A DNA stretch of 64,000 nt from Lobosporangium transversale (lineage: Eukaryota > Mortierellomycota > Mortierellomycetes > Mortierellales > Mortierellaceae), in the NCBI RefSeq assembly GCF_002105155.1, contig NW_019028999.1, positions 186,001 through 250,000 on the forward strand. The letters run 5' to 3'. Each line of letters starts with the position of its first letter. Positions within the stretch are counted from its first letter, which is position 1. Both the position numbers and the translations under genes were made by a program. The notes beneath the pieces were generated by a model. It was not told the origin of the DNA. It worked only from the letters and a program-made list of their open reading frames with translations, and did not search any database. This document shows positions 11,760-23,471 of this stretch, one piece after another.

Positions 11760-12562
11760 CATCTGTTGGAAACCCGGAAATTGTAACGCTTCTTATCAAA
11801 AAGCAAGCCAATATCAATGCAAAAACAGATTCCGGAACGACTCCATTGTAAGTCTTTTTTTTTTTAAATGAGAGTGATAGATAAGATAAGGCCAAGCCAT
11901 CAACTGTCGCATTTAACCTATGTTTATCTGCTGTTTATATCTAGACACTACGCTTCTTCCAAGAACCATTTGGAGGTAGTGAAGGTCCTTCTCGAGAATG
12001 GCGCTGACCCAAAGCTGGATGATGATAATAAGCAAACACCACTGTATGATCATAATTACTGCCCAAGATTTTATTATCATTATCATTGTATATTATCATT
12101 ATTAACTATTTTCCCCTAATGAAATTTCATTTTTCTATTCTTAGTCACCGCGCAGCCGTTCGAGGGTATACGCCTCTCGTAAAGCTGTTGATCGAAAACG
12201 GTTCTCGACTGAATACGCCCGATAGTGTCAGGAATACGCCACTGTAAGGAGAAAGAAAAAAAAAAAAAAAAAAAAGCTAAAAAGCGCAATAGTTTATTTG
12301 TTTTGATGTTGTCTATTGTAATTGTGCCGATCAATAACACATGTTGAATAACTTTTCCTTTTTCCTTTTTTTTATTTTTTTTATTTTTATTTTTATTTTT
12401 TTTAGACACTTGGCCTGTCAGGACGAACATGGCGAGACGGCCCTTGCGTTACTAGAGGCAGGTGCAGACTTGGATAGACAAAATGGGGAAAATCAAACAC
12501 CATTTGACTATTGTAGCGAAAATCTCAAGACATTCTTGAAGCGCCATGGATATGGGGCATGA
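11111..12562 (+). CDS. NAS6: 26S proteasome assembly chaperone, gankyrin/Nas6-like ankyrin protein
   Basis: Seven exons: 11111-11231, 11423-11493, 11573-11600, 11760-11847, 11945-12043, 12145-12243 and 12406-12562, giving 220 aa against about 226-228 for human PSMD10 and yeast Nas6. The whole protein is a run of ankyrin repeats (HxxA...VVxxLLExGA...TPL). Nas6/gankyrin binds the C-domain of the base ATPase Rpt3 and holds the base until the 20S core docks. The last four exons each begin with the split Leu codon of the TPL-H motif, and two are exactly 99 nt (33 residues), so each carries one repeat. Intron 3 holds two poly(A) runs of about 30. The gene starts 176 bp after the lyase-like gene. 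Length and single-domain design favour Nas6 over a generic ankyrin protein. Confidence 0.85.
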
Positions 12563-15557
12563 AAGCTATACAGATTTAGTAGACAGATAAATAAATAAGT
12601 AAAGAAATAAACATTTCATTCTATCATCAAGTATAATTGAACCGAGCCAATATGTTTGTGACAGTAAGGGTGGTTGTGTGGGGAGGAAAAGTTCAAGTGA
12701 TAGATTGATAGGGGACTTTATTTTTTTTAGGAGCATTTTAAAAGAGACAAATGAAAGGAAAACGCGTTTTGGATGGATCTGCATGAATCTACGGGTCTGA
12801 AAAATAGGGTCGAGACCTGTCAAAGTGGATCGTGCGAGTCGGCCAAAAATAAAGAAGAAAAACTAGCCTTACTATACATGGTATAATTATGAACGTGAAT
12901 GTACATTTGAACACATGTAGGCAAGTAATTCATGCAATTTTCTTCTGCAATGCGATTGGTGGCGCGGAGAACCCTTTTTCTCACCGAGCCCAAATGCTCT
13001 TTCCCGATTTGAAAAACATTTGTACATGTACATGTAACTCATTTTGCTTAGGGCAGCAAAAAAAATAAAAAAAAGCTGTTCAAGGACCAATAGAGCAATA
13101 GGGGAAAGGAAGGTCCTTTTCTACTTTGGTTAACAATCAAGCATTCTTTAGCAGAGTTTCAGGATCCCATGTAACAGCACGAGGAAAGACAAAAGATCAC
13201 CCGACTAGGAGAAGCAAAAGATTTCTTTGTTTTATCTTTAAGAAAGAAAAAAAAAAAAAAAAAAAAAGGGAGATACTGCACATGGAGCGAAGCGGCTTAC
13301 CAATGACAGCTAATGGATAAGCAAGGCACATCCAAGATAAAAGGAAGGGAAGAGAAGAAAAACAGGAATCTGCAAGTGATCGTGTTTGCTCTTTCACAGG
13401 GTTTGTTTGGCATTACAGTTTAAAAAAAAAAAAAAAAAAAAAAAGAGAGAGAGGGTGATGAACCAAAAGGGTGCTGGACCCTGTCTGTCTGTTCCTGAAA
13501 TTCTTTTGAGCGCGCAAAATAAAAAAAAAACGAGAAAACGAGAAAAAAAAAAAAACGTTTTCTGCGTAAATGTGTGTGACAAACATTGCAAACATTGGAT
13601 GTTGTTGTTATTGTTTGCACTCTGATAAACATCATTTCTTCCCATCAATCCGTCCTTCGCCTCGTCACTCTTTCTTTCTGTCTTGCTTCACTCTATCTTT
13701 CTCTCTCTGTCTCATACGCGTATCCTTCTCTTCCTCATCATTACAATATATAGTATACATAGTATACAGTTTTTTTTTTTTTTTCTTTTCTTTTCTTTTT
13801 GGATTGATTGCATTGCCTGCTCTCTCTCTCCCCATTTCTTTCTCTGCATCATCTCAATTACTTTGATTACTCGCCGATATTTTTTTTTTTAATTTCATTT
13901 TCTGCACACAGCATATTTCATAAAGCCGTTTATCCGCAGCTACAAATATAATATATATGTATGAATGAGTTTGTGCGGCGGGTATGTGTGTGCGTAAATA
14001 GTATGTGAGGGTGTAAAAACTTCTCCTTCCACTAATTGCAACAGTAACAATTCAGTTTTGCTTTTTTTTTTTTTTTTTTTCTCGTTCCCCTTCCTCCGAT
14101 CGTTTGAGCCGAATGGGCTGTACTTCCGACAACTCGGGCATTATTTGATCTATCCTTGGCTCTAATCCATGATCCTTGATCTCTGATCCCTGTACAAGTA
14201 TATACCCCTGTACCCTGTCCTTTTTTTCTTCTCCCCTTCTTCTTTATCAATCTTTCCAACAGTGCAAACCCTCTTTTTTTTTTTCCCATCCAATTGCTTT
14301 TCTCTCTCTCTTTTTTTTTTATACTTCATCTGACCTATTAAATGTAATTCCAACAATTACCGGAGTAAAATCAAAATACAAAAAAGCATAGAACCATTGG
14401 GAGAGGAAGTGACATGCTAAAAGGCAATGCTAAATAATTGTATTTGAATGAGAAAAAAAAGGGCTGTGACAAAGGAACCAATCACGCTCTGTCAGATCAG
14501 CAACCATTATTGTCAATCTTCCGTATCAACATGAAGATTGATTGATGCATTCATCAGTCTCTAACAACACCGTCCCTTTTTGATATCTCTGGGAAAAAAG
14601 GAAAAATAATAATATAATGTAATATATAATGTAATAGCAATCAATGGTAATAATGATTATGATTATGATATATATATATATATATGTAATAGAGATTGAC
14701 CATCTCCTGTTTAAGCTTCACAGCAATTGTTATTACTTTTTACAATACTCTGCATTTGCATTTGCATGTCGATTTTCTATATTGCTCTATAATGTAGTAT
14801 TTGAAAGAATAGGTTACTGCAGTACAATGCTACAGTACTTTAGCGACAATGGAAATCAATCCACAATGCAATCAAAATATTCTAAATAAGAATATCTGCA
14901 ATTGTTTTGCTTGTATGGATGGCTATTCTATTAAATGAAAAGAAAACCCAAAGGAAAAACAATCTATCCAATGTCCTTCATGTCCATGTTTTCTTCAATG
15001 TTTCCCCGGCATCGTTTTTTTTTTTTTCTTTTCTCTCTCTCTCTCTCTCTTTTTGTCTTATGATTCCGTAGAAAGTATTTAATTCCTTTTCCTTTTATTC
15101 ATTCTTTCTTTTCTCTCCCTTTTGTCTTTTCATCCATCCTACCCACAACAAGTAACAATCTTGTGCCTTGCCACGATTTAAAAGAATATAAAAAAGAAAA
15201 TTAAACGGACATCGCTCTCACTCTTCACGCCCATTTTGTTAAATATATATTCATCGATAATCCATCTCTTCTCCCATTCCTTCTTTCTTTTCTTTTTCTC
15301 TTTTTCTCTTTCTTTCTTTCTTTCTTTCTCTCTCTCTCTCTCTTTCTTTCTCTCTCTCTCTCATTTGGTCATTTCTTTTCATCATTGGCAGTAGTTCATT
15401 CCAAGCCTATCGTTTCTACTCCTTTACACTCTCTATCATCCATTACACATTATCCACTATCTTATAAACCCTTTTTTTTTTGTTTTTTGTTTTCAGTATT
15501 TCCGTATCCGTGAAAATCTTTTACTCGTTCCACAAACACAAAATAATTCATCACAAC
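12563..15557. promoter_or_regulatory. Long intergenic region upstream of the cyclin gene
   Basis: Nearly 3 kb without a supported gene. Several blocks are pyrimidine-rich on the plus strand (about 13640-13860, 14210-14320 and 14995-15440), the last containing (CT)n and (CTTT)n repeats ending about 200 bp before the cyclin ATG. An (AT)n run lies near 14669-14685 and TATA-like stretches near 13746-13770. This looks like a large, multi-block promoter for the cyclin gene. Open frames here translate to homopolymers. Confidence 0.45.
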
Positions 15558-17407
15558 ATGGAGTCACTCTGTCCGTCCTCTTCCTCGTCTGCATCCGACT
15601 CTGATCCCATGGCGGAGGAATTAATGCAAAACCAACGCTTCATTGATCTACCAATGGTCTCTTCTCCCTGTCCAGAAGCATTGCTATGTAAGTTCATTGC
15701 ATACATCTCTTCTGTTCATACTTTTCTCTGAAAGTGAAGAGTTGATAGATCAGTTTTAGAAAAAAAAAAAAAAAAAAAAGGGCTCAAGATATTTAGAGAG
15801 GCGATTAATGTTGAAGTAAAAAAAAGAGAGAGAGAGATATGAATGAAGAAGAATACTCAAATGTTACTCCTTGTAAAAAGCTTTTTTTTTTTTTTTTTTT
15901 TTTTGTTATTTACAATTCGGCATACGACATCGTTGTTCTACCCTATTGTCTATCATAAAAAAAAAACTTGGTGGGGTTGTTTTTATTTTTTATTTTTTAT
16001 TTTCTAAATATTAAATATTTAATATGATGAAGCAGCAATTATACATGTTATAAAAAAGATGGTCTGATCGCTCTATTGCAATCAGTGGTTCTATTATTTG
16101 ATTATGTTTAAATTTGTACTGCTCCACTTCCACATGTCCTCTTGCTGCTGAATACGTACTTTGTCAGCGAGCACATGTTAGCCTCACTCTTACTTCCTGC
16201 CTTCATGGTAGAGGAAACCGGGAGGAGCAAGTTGAGGGAAAAAGTTTTGACAATTTTTTTTGGAATTTAGGATTCCGGTTATAATGAAAATGATAGAAAC
16301 CGTCCCTGATTTTCTGAATTTTTTTTTTTTTTTTTTTTTTTTCTTTCCTAAAATGTTATTTTAGCCCTGGCTGCCGGATCTGTCCTTTCCGTGCTCCAAT
16401 GTCCTCCACCTCCACCTGTGTTTCGCACCAGTGCTCTGTTTTGTAAAAGCCCTGCTTTAACGAGCTCTACAGATGCTGCTAATGGTGGTAACGATGTTAC
16501 ATCTCCGCCTTCTCCATCTTGCTCTACCTCTTCAACTTCCTCTTGTTCTTCCACTACTTCAGAAGTCGTCGGAGAACAACGACCAAGTTTGATTCATTTC
16601 CTCAGAAATATCTGTGTCAAGGCTTCGGTAACAGAGCTGGCTCTTGTCATCTCCTTAATCTATGTGGATCGGCTCAAAAAGGCATTGACAAACATGGCAC
16701 GAGGTGATCCTGACACACCCTTCAAGATTATTTTATCCGCCTTACTGGTTGTCAAAAAGGCAAGTCAAACGCATTAACATGTACACATAAAAAAAAAAAT
16801 AAAAAAAAAAAAAAAAAAAAAGAAATCCCAGCATTAGCGAATAACAATAGAAACTAAGGCACGGGGAAAGGTCTTTTTTTTTTGACACGCGGGGGGAGGG
16901 ATTGAGCGCATAATCAGCACATCATTTCTACCCTGTGTAAATTGTTTGGGTGGAAGGTGTAGAAATATTCATGTAATGTGGTATGCAAACTAGATAGCCG
17001 ATCTTCCCATTGTATACAACCTCCTTACTCTGTTGTATATTAATCAGGTCAAAAGAGATAATCTACAAACACCATTAGGTATTGAATGGAGAAGAGGCAG
17101 TAGCATGTCATGGGTTGATAGCCAAGAAAGAATATAATTTTGGGGAAGCTCACAATCAATAACAGTAATGACAACAACAAAAAAAGGGCTGCGGAAGAGG
17201 ATATTCCTGTTCGAACATTAGGAATGAACCAAATAGGCAAAAAGGCACGGACAGTCTATTGAGAAGAGCGATCGCATGGCGTGGCATGGCATGGCCAAGC
17301 ATCTTGTAGTGATGAAAGAGAGCCAAAGTTAGAGGAGCGTTTTTTTTTTTTTTTTTTTTTTTTTAGCAATCGTAGGAGAGGGTTCAAATCTGAGCTCATT
17401 CGCGCTC

Positions 17408-17459
<52 letters not shown>

Positions 17460-18326
17460 TTTTTTGTTGGGATGTTAAGCTGTTCTGTTTTGAGGCTCGA
17501 CCTTTTTTTTTTTTTTTTTTTTTTTCCTCTCATCCTTTTAATATATTCAACTATAGCATGCCGATAGAGCAATCGGGCTTAAATTCCACTCTCTCATTTC
17601 GTGCCACATATATTTAAGCGATACATCTCCAGTAACTCAATTTAAAACAGTTTCAAAAACAAAAAAAACAAAAAAACAAAAAGAGTATCTCCAGAGGTTA
17701 CCTGGTGCGCATTGGACCGGATAAGATGGATAAAAGTGTAGGATGGATGGATGAAAGTGAGCCATTATAGGCAATGAGCGAGCTTTCATGTCCAGCCCAT
17801 TTTTGGGGGGTTTACTCGAATAATTTTTTTTTTTTGCTCGGCCAAACATGGGAATGGCGCGGTGTGGCGTGGCAAAGCATGTGGAACTTGAATCCGCATG
17901 GCATGCATACAATATCAACAAAGCTGCACGTTCAATTTGAACATGACAACATAGCCCTGATAAATTACATATTACATATTTCATATTTCTATTGCATGTT
18001 AATATTAAGTAAATCAACAACGCCTAACAATGATCTTCATTCTTTTTTTTTATATTTTTATATTTTTTTAATTATTATTTTTATTACAATCTTTCTAGTT
18101 TATCGAGGAGGATTGTGTCGGCCTCAATCGAATGTTCTCCAAAATCACTGATGGTCTCTATTCAGTGCACGACATCAATAGAATGGAGCGCTCTTTCCTT
18201 GGCCTGCTCAAATTCAGCTTATATGTCACTGAAAAGGACGTTGTGAATTTTATTCAATCTCATCAGCAAGAACTTCAAGGTGTCGAGATCCTCCAAAACA
18301 TGTTCAAGCCCGCCACAGCTGCTTAA
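15558..18326 (+). CDS. PHO80-like cyclin, 250 aa
   Basis: Three exons: 15558-15687, 16365-16759 and 18099-18326. Residues 1-115 are Ser/Pro-rich and probably disordered. About residues 118-235 form a cyclin box of the PHO80/PCL type: SLIHFLRNICVK, LALVISLIYVDRL, IILSALLVVKKF and VHDINRMERSFLGLL (the conserved N-x-M-E-xx-F pattern). Such cyclins bind Pho85/Cdk5-type kinases in nutrient, polarity or cell-cycle control. Intron 2 is odd: 1,339 bp long, and frame requires a GC donor (AAG|GCAAGTC). No GT donor nearby keeps the cyclin box intact. The intron holds a (CTTT)n microsatellite and several A/T runs. The gene is convergent with ATP18. Confidence 0.85.
17408..17461 (+). repeat. (CTTT)n microsatellite in cyclin intron 2
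   Basis: About 13 tandem copies of a CTTT unit, followed by a poly(T) run, inside the 1.3-kb second intron of the cyclin gene. It will be length-variable and may be mis-sized in assembly. Confidence 0.9.
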
Positions 18327-18679
18327 TTTTTTTTTTTTTTTTTTTTGCTTATACCATTGTCCCAATGGGTTGCCTCTTGTTTCTTTCCTGCCTTGCCTAG
18401 AGTAAACATTACCTAGAAGCGCAACCCTCTGCATTTCACATTATTACACATTACACATTACACATTTCGCATTACGCATTATCATCCATCATCTGATAGA
18501 TCATTTCAATTTCATTCTCCATTAATTATTTGTATAGTCATTTCTGCATAGAGCATTTGTTGTAATAACACACTCCATCCGTGCTATTGTAGATCACCAC
18601 CCTAATGCCGATTCACAATAAATTATAGTAATAATAAAAATCATAATATATACAATTATAATTCGACAAATGTGGAAGC

Positions 18680-18715
<36 letters not shown>

Positions 18716-18891
18716 TGTATTGAAATTTCATCAAGCAATACATGATTGCCCAACTTATATCAACTGTATTGTATTTGTTCACAAGATGTCTCTTTTCATC
18801 TTTCCTAAAAATCTCCTGATCCCTGTGAAACATAATGAATACGCCAGAATAACAAGTTGATACTGGGATTGCCGAGAAAAAAACCTTGCTT

Positions 18892-18925
<34 letters not shown>

Positions 18926-18980
18926 CTTTTTCTTTTTTTCTTTTTATTTATTTATTGTTGACTTTTTGATCCAACGATGT
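18327..18980. other. Convergent intergenic region between cyclin and ATP18
   Basis: 654 bp between two stop codons. It contains a direct repeat of the short unit ACATT(A/T)C near 18439-18480, a poly(A) run at about 18679-18713 and a poly(T) run at about 18894-18925. It presumably holds both 3' ends; I see no gene. Confidence 0.4.
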
Positions 18981-19615
18981 TTAATGCTTCTCCTCCTTCT
19001 TGCCGGTGACTAAATAAAAAGAAAAAAAAAAAAAAAAAAGAAAAAGATTTTCACCATTATTATTCGTCAATACTAGTCCCTTTGATAATGGGAGATATTA
19101 CGTATACTGCATGAAAGAGAGGGTGTCTAGAGAGCTAGTTTTTCACTTACAATGAGGATTGCGTGGATCGTTCTTGAACTGGTCGCCTAGATTTTTTTTT
19201 TTTTTTTTTTTTTTTTTATGAATAAAAAATTAAAGGCCGTGAAAAAGTTAGAATGGACGAACGAGCATACTATTCACAACGTGTGGTGTCCCCGAATAGA
19301 ATCTCCAACACAAGCATTCCCTTCAATAACAGCTTAGAAAATTGCTCCTGAGAGTCAACCAACAAAAGCACGAGTTCAAAAACATAGTACTGGTCGATAG
19401 CTGTGAAAACCTCAGGGCGAAAAATGTTTTTACTCCCTGTTTTTCTTTATCGTCATTCTCTTTTATCGGAAGGAAGGGATTAAAAAACATTCAGACAGAA
19501 AGAACATACTCTTCAACATAGTTTCCTGGGCGCTATTGATGAGGTAGAAGGTAACGGCGCCTCCGATAAGGAAAGGAGCCATAGGGCGGAGGAAAGGAGT
19601 AGACCAGGCACGCAT
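18981..19615 (-). CDS. ATP18: Mitochondrial ATP synthase subunit j (i/j), 56 aa
   Basis: Three small exons: 19510-19615 (106 nt), 19151-19186 (36 nt) and 18981-19009 (29 nt). The translation begins MRAWSTPFLRPMAPFLIGGA, has one membrane segment (about residues 12-29) and ends NDPRNPHFTGKKEEKH. The NDPRNP string and the 56-aa length match yeast Atp18 (59 aa, ...INDPRNPRF...). Subunit j belongs to the membrane Fo sector and helps the ATP synthase dimer form. All splice sites are GT-AG and frame is kept across phase-1 junctions. The gene is too fragmented to appear as one open frame. It is divergent from the unknown gene at 19856, with 240 bp between starts. Confidence 0.87.
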
Positions 19616-19855
19616 GTTTAGGTGTAATGTGTTTCTTGAAGAGATTGACAGGAGTGGAGAGATGTTTTATAAAAAGATTTGATGTGATCTGATCCCATCA
19701 ACCCGAGTTTGCCCTGGTGAAAAATACAGCATAATTGTTGCTCAAAATGCGTAACACGGCCAAGATTGTGCTGCACTTATTTCCTCTCATAGTTTGATCA
19801 ACTCAACTCCCGAGCAAATCGATGAATTTTCAGTCTGCGCTTCTCATTTATTGTC

Positions 19856-20473
19856 ATGGAATCCATCTCTTCCTCATCACAAAAGCCCTCCTCTTCTTCT
19901 GCGACATTCGAACAGGATCAACAACTATTCACAGATACACTTCTCAAAATACAAATACAATCTGCTCTTGCAAAAGAATATGTTCAGAACAAAAAATCAC
20001 CTCTTCCTCTGTTGGCTCAGTCGTGTGCACTTGTTGACAATCTTCCCACAACTGAGAATTGGACGCATGCTCAGGTCCAGCTGATAAACTCGCTTAAAAT
20101 TGACCTTTGGAAAGCTTTTGCTGACGCATGTGTTGCAGTAAGAGACTTGATTCAGGCTGAAGCCAGTCTCGCTCGTTTGGCAATGTTACAAGAGACAGGC
20201 TTGGGGCCTTTATCATTGCGTTCTTCAAAGACAAAAGCCAAAAATAGCAAAAACTCTGTTGATATTATTACTATACCATCTACTGCCGATGGTCCAACGT
20301 CGATACCCCCAACCAAAGAACAAATTGCAACCGCATATGAAGTTATAGAAACATGGAAAAAACAACGTCAAGTCTACATTGACATGGGCAAAAATAATAT
20401 GGTATTCAATTTCCAGCGTCGCATTGACAGTATGAAGAAACGTCTTGAAAGCGATTCTGTTCAGGTTTCATAA
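19856..20473 (+). CDS. Uncharacterised single-exon protein, 205 aa
   Basis: An intronless frame from an ATG at 19856. The first 20 residues are Ser-rich. Residues 20-120 are predicted mostly helical (LFTDTLLKIQIQSALAKEY, LKIDLWKAFADACVAVRDL), then a short basic linker and a C-terminal helix with FQRRIDSMKKRLESD. I do not recognise the family; the helical pattern could suit a small coiled-coil adaptor or complex subunit. Two upstream ATGs (19794 and 19822) open overlapping frames, so if the transcript starts that far upstream, translation may be limited. The stop is 81 bp from the HSE1 stop on the other strand (convergent). Confidence 0.65.
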   Translation: MESISSSSQKPSSSSATFEQDQQLFTDTLLKIQIQSALAKEYVQNKKSPLPLLAQSCALVDNLPTTENWTHAQVQLINSLKIDLWKAFADACVAVRDLIQAEASLARLAMLQETGLGPLSLRSSKTKAKNSKNSVDIITIPSTADGPTSIPPTKEQIATAYEVIETWKKQRQVYIDMGKNNMVFNFQRRIDSMKKRLESDSVQVS

Positions 20474-20554
20474 TATCACTTGAATAAAAAAAATTTTTTT
20501 TTTCTCCTTCTTCTTGAGGCTACTTAGTTTTGCTTGCAAACATTAAGAAAATAG

Positions 20555-22948
20555 TTATTGGAATGCAGGAGCTGCAGGAGCTGCAGGAGCAAATTGAGGC
20601 TGGGGAGCATAGCCATTGGTTGGCGCTACAAAAGGCGTTGATTGGGGCACATATGCTTGTTGTTGTTGCTGCTGAGGCTGAAAATCATTTCCTGACATGG
20701 GCTGCTGTTGCTGTTGGTATCCTTGGTACGGTGCTTGCACTGGCTGCTGCTGAAGAGGTTGGGGCGAGAAAGGCTGACCTTGCTGCTGAAGTTGCTGAGT
20801 ATTATTGAGATTAGGATCTATGGGTGCCTGTGATTGTGATGGTGTCTGATTGTGATATACTTGATCATAACTAGGAGGTTGAATCTGTTGGGGCTGTTGC
20901 TGGGATTGTTGCTGTTGTTGGATTGGTTGTTGTTGGATTGGCTGCTGTTGAAGTGGTTGCTGCTGTAGCGGTAACTGCTGTAGCGGTAGCTGCTGTTGGC
21001 TAATCTGGGGTGTGTACGGTGCATACTGAGTGTCCTGCTGATACTGTCCAAGAGTAGCTTGACTCACTACCGGCCCAGGGCCATATGGCTGTTGTTGTTG
21101 CGGTAGATGATATGGTGTAGTCGAGTACGTATTTCTGTTCTGCCCAGTTTGTCCGGAAACGCTAGGACTATAGTAAGATGCTGCAGGGTTGGGCGCGTAC
21201 GATTGATAGGCACCGTAACCGGGGTTGCTATACTTTGCGATGGATTGTTCCATCATCTTCTCATAGGTCGATCTTGCCCTAGCCAGCTTTTCACTCAAGG
21301 CCAACATTTCGTCCTTCTTTTCTCCATGTTTCTTGATCAGCTCCACAAGCTTAGGTCTTATTCCAAGGACATTGTTGTATGTATCCTGTCAGGTAGAACG
21401 TGTACTAACATTAGTACTTGCACTATTTTTTTTTTTTATTTTTTTATTTTTTTTTTTTTGGAAATATTAAACAGCAGGTTAATTATTTTACCTGAAGTTG
21501 TTCATTGTCCGAGAAATTATCTCGTCTTGGATCAACATTCTGCAACATCCGGATTAGGACGTCAATGTTCTTGGCTTCTTGTAGAACATGGGCTTCATCA
21601 TCGCTAGTAGTCCCATTTTGATTTTGCTCTCCTTCCTTTATCTCCTCGACATAGTTTACAGGGAAAATCCCTTGGCGTCCGTAGAGCTCGCCTTTCCACC
21701 AATCCTGATAGGATGTTGCTAAAACAACTATGATGTCGTCTTTCTGGAATCCAAGTTCTCCACTCTCTGTTGGTTCAAAATCATAAAGTGCACGTACTCG
21801 CTTAACTGGAGGTTCCGCGATTTCTGGATGTTTTGTTTGTCTCGTGGCGGATGTCTATACAAAGAGATAAATGACGGCCATGGATTATTATGAATTGCAA
21901 GTATTAAGCTCCGTGTCATATGCAGAGGTACTAGTGAGGCGAGAGTTATTCTCACTTACCCGCTCATTATGCTCGCTCGCAGATAGAGAGAGCGCCAATG
22001 CTAGTTGCAACTCTTCTTCTTCCTTTCGCTTGTCAGCCTCGCTTTTGAGTTCTTTTTTAGGTTTTTGTGGCGAAGGAAATTTGAACTTTGATTGAGTACG
22101 AAGTTGCTGATATGTTTCATCCATAATACCCAAAGAGGGATCTGCGCGGAACTCAAATGCCCACTGTTGAATCAATTCCAATATCCGTTGCCGCACAGCT
22201 GGATGGGTAGTCTGAATGGAAGGTTTAAAAATAAGTAGTAATCAGTAAAAGGGTCAGGAGACTCGTCACCAGATTTTCTTCATAATTTAATCTGTGAAGT
22301 ATGTACGAGCATTCACAAACCTTTTCATTAAGGATCTTGACAAGTAGTGTAGTAAAGGCACGTGAAGATATTTCACGTTGAGCCTTCAGTCCGCAGTTCT
22401 TGGCAAGTGATTCACACAGCTAGTGAATATAAGAAGTTTGTTATAAGCCGAGTATCCCTCACAGCTGACTCTGTTACCTCATAGCACCTAGTTAAAATGA
22501 CTTACAGTCAACGAGTATAGGATCACATTTGCATTCTTGTTGTAGAGGCGCTTCTGAATTGCAGCAAAACAATCACGGCCGCTGTTAATATAACAAAGAG
22601 GCGTGTCAACCAAAAGTAGGATTATCAAATAGTGTTATAACAATATCTATTCATCCATTGCCGACAATACACCATGATCCACTTGTTGCCTCTTACGCAT
22701 TATCACTTGAACGGTTCACTTTTTCACAGATGGAGAGAATGAGATCCCAGTTCTCGGATGTCAAGGTCTCACTCGTTGCATTGGCTGCGGAGTAGAATGC
22801 AGAATGTAAGCAGAGAATCAGAGACCAATTGCGCTCACATTTATTAGCCGCAACCGCAGCAATAGAAATAACTATACGTTTTTAAAGTGTGACAGAGTCT
22901 ATGACTCTTACCGACAATCTCGTCAAAAGGGTTTGCAGGTCGAAACAT
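20555..22948 (-). CDS. HSE1: ESCRT-0 subunit Hse1 (STAM homologue), 581 aa
   Basis: Seven exons: 22912-22948, 22697-22784, 22506-22581, 22321-22419, 21960-22211, 21492-21854 and 20555-21385. Domain order is diagnostic: VHS domain (residues 1-140, MFRPANPFDEIV...LTSENWDLILSICEKV), ubiquitin-interacting motif (about 164-182, EEEELQLALALSLSASE), SH3 domain (about 204-256, VRALYDFEP...DWWKGELYGRQGIFPVNYV), a GAT-like coiled coil (about 270-370), then a long Q/P/Y-rich tail with runs of Gln. Hse1 pairs with Vps27 on endosomes, binds ubiquitinated cargo and starts sorting into multivesicular bodies. The glutamine repeats at about 20840-21010 are CAG/CAA mixtures. The gene is divergent from the CCR4-like gene. 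Confidence 0.93.
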
Positions 22949-23471
22949 GATGAAGTGCCCTGAATCTGTAATTGATGTGTTGATGAGGTAAAAGAAAAGT
23001 GATTATGACGTGGAAATGTCCTTTTTTTTTTTTGAGAAGACCTTCTTGCTCTTATGAGAGGGGTTGCTATAGCAGTCACCAGGTAGCTCCTTGTCATACA
23101 AAGATGGTTGCACTGATAGACAGACAAATTCTGTTGTTGTCGAATTGCGGGAACTTGACTAGAAACTTTATTGTTTCTCAACCCATGAATATGCTGGATT
23201 TTTTGGGTGCGTGTGAACAAGGACAAAGAGTGTAGAAAAAGATGCCCTATTACTTGAAGTGTGGTATAGATTTATGCCACATTCTTTTCGCACCGACCAC
23301 CTTTGTAGCCACTTTGAAAAAGAACTCTTCCTTCTTTCTTCTCTACTTCTTACACAAGCTACTTCTTTCCTTCCCCTTTCCTCTATCCATTCTATCTTCT
23401 CTCTCTATTCTTGCTACACGTTTCTAGTTTCTACAACTCTCTATCCATTCTTCAACAACGGCATTCACCAG
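22949..23471. promoter_or_regulatory. Divergent promoter between HSE1 and the CCR4-like gene
   Basis: 523 bp between two start codons. The right part (about 23325-23430) is pyrimidine-rich on the plus strand, the local promoter signature. Open frames run through it in phase with the CCR4-like gene but lack an ATG near a good context before 23472. Confidence 0.45.

Noticed and set aside
15301-15362. CT-rich tandem repeats considered as a CRISPR or satellite array
   Set aside because: Simple CT/CTTT microsatellite with no spacers, in a promoter.
17371-17400. GGTTCAAATC, like a tRNA gene B box
   Set aside because: No A box, acceptor stem or cloverleaf around it; upstream is poly(T).
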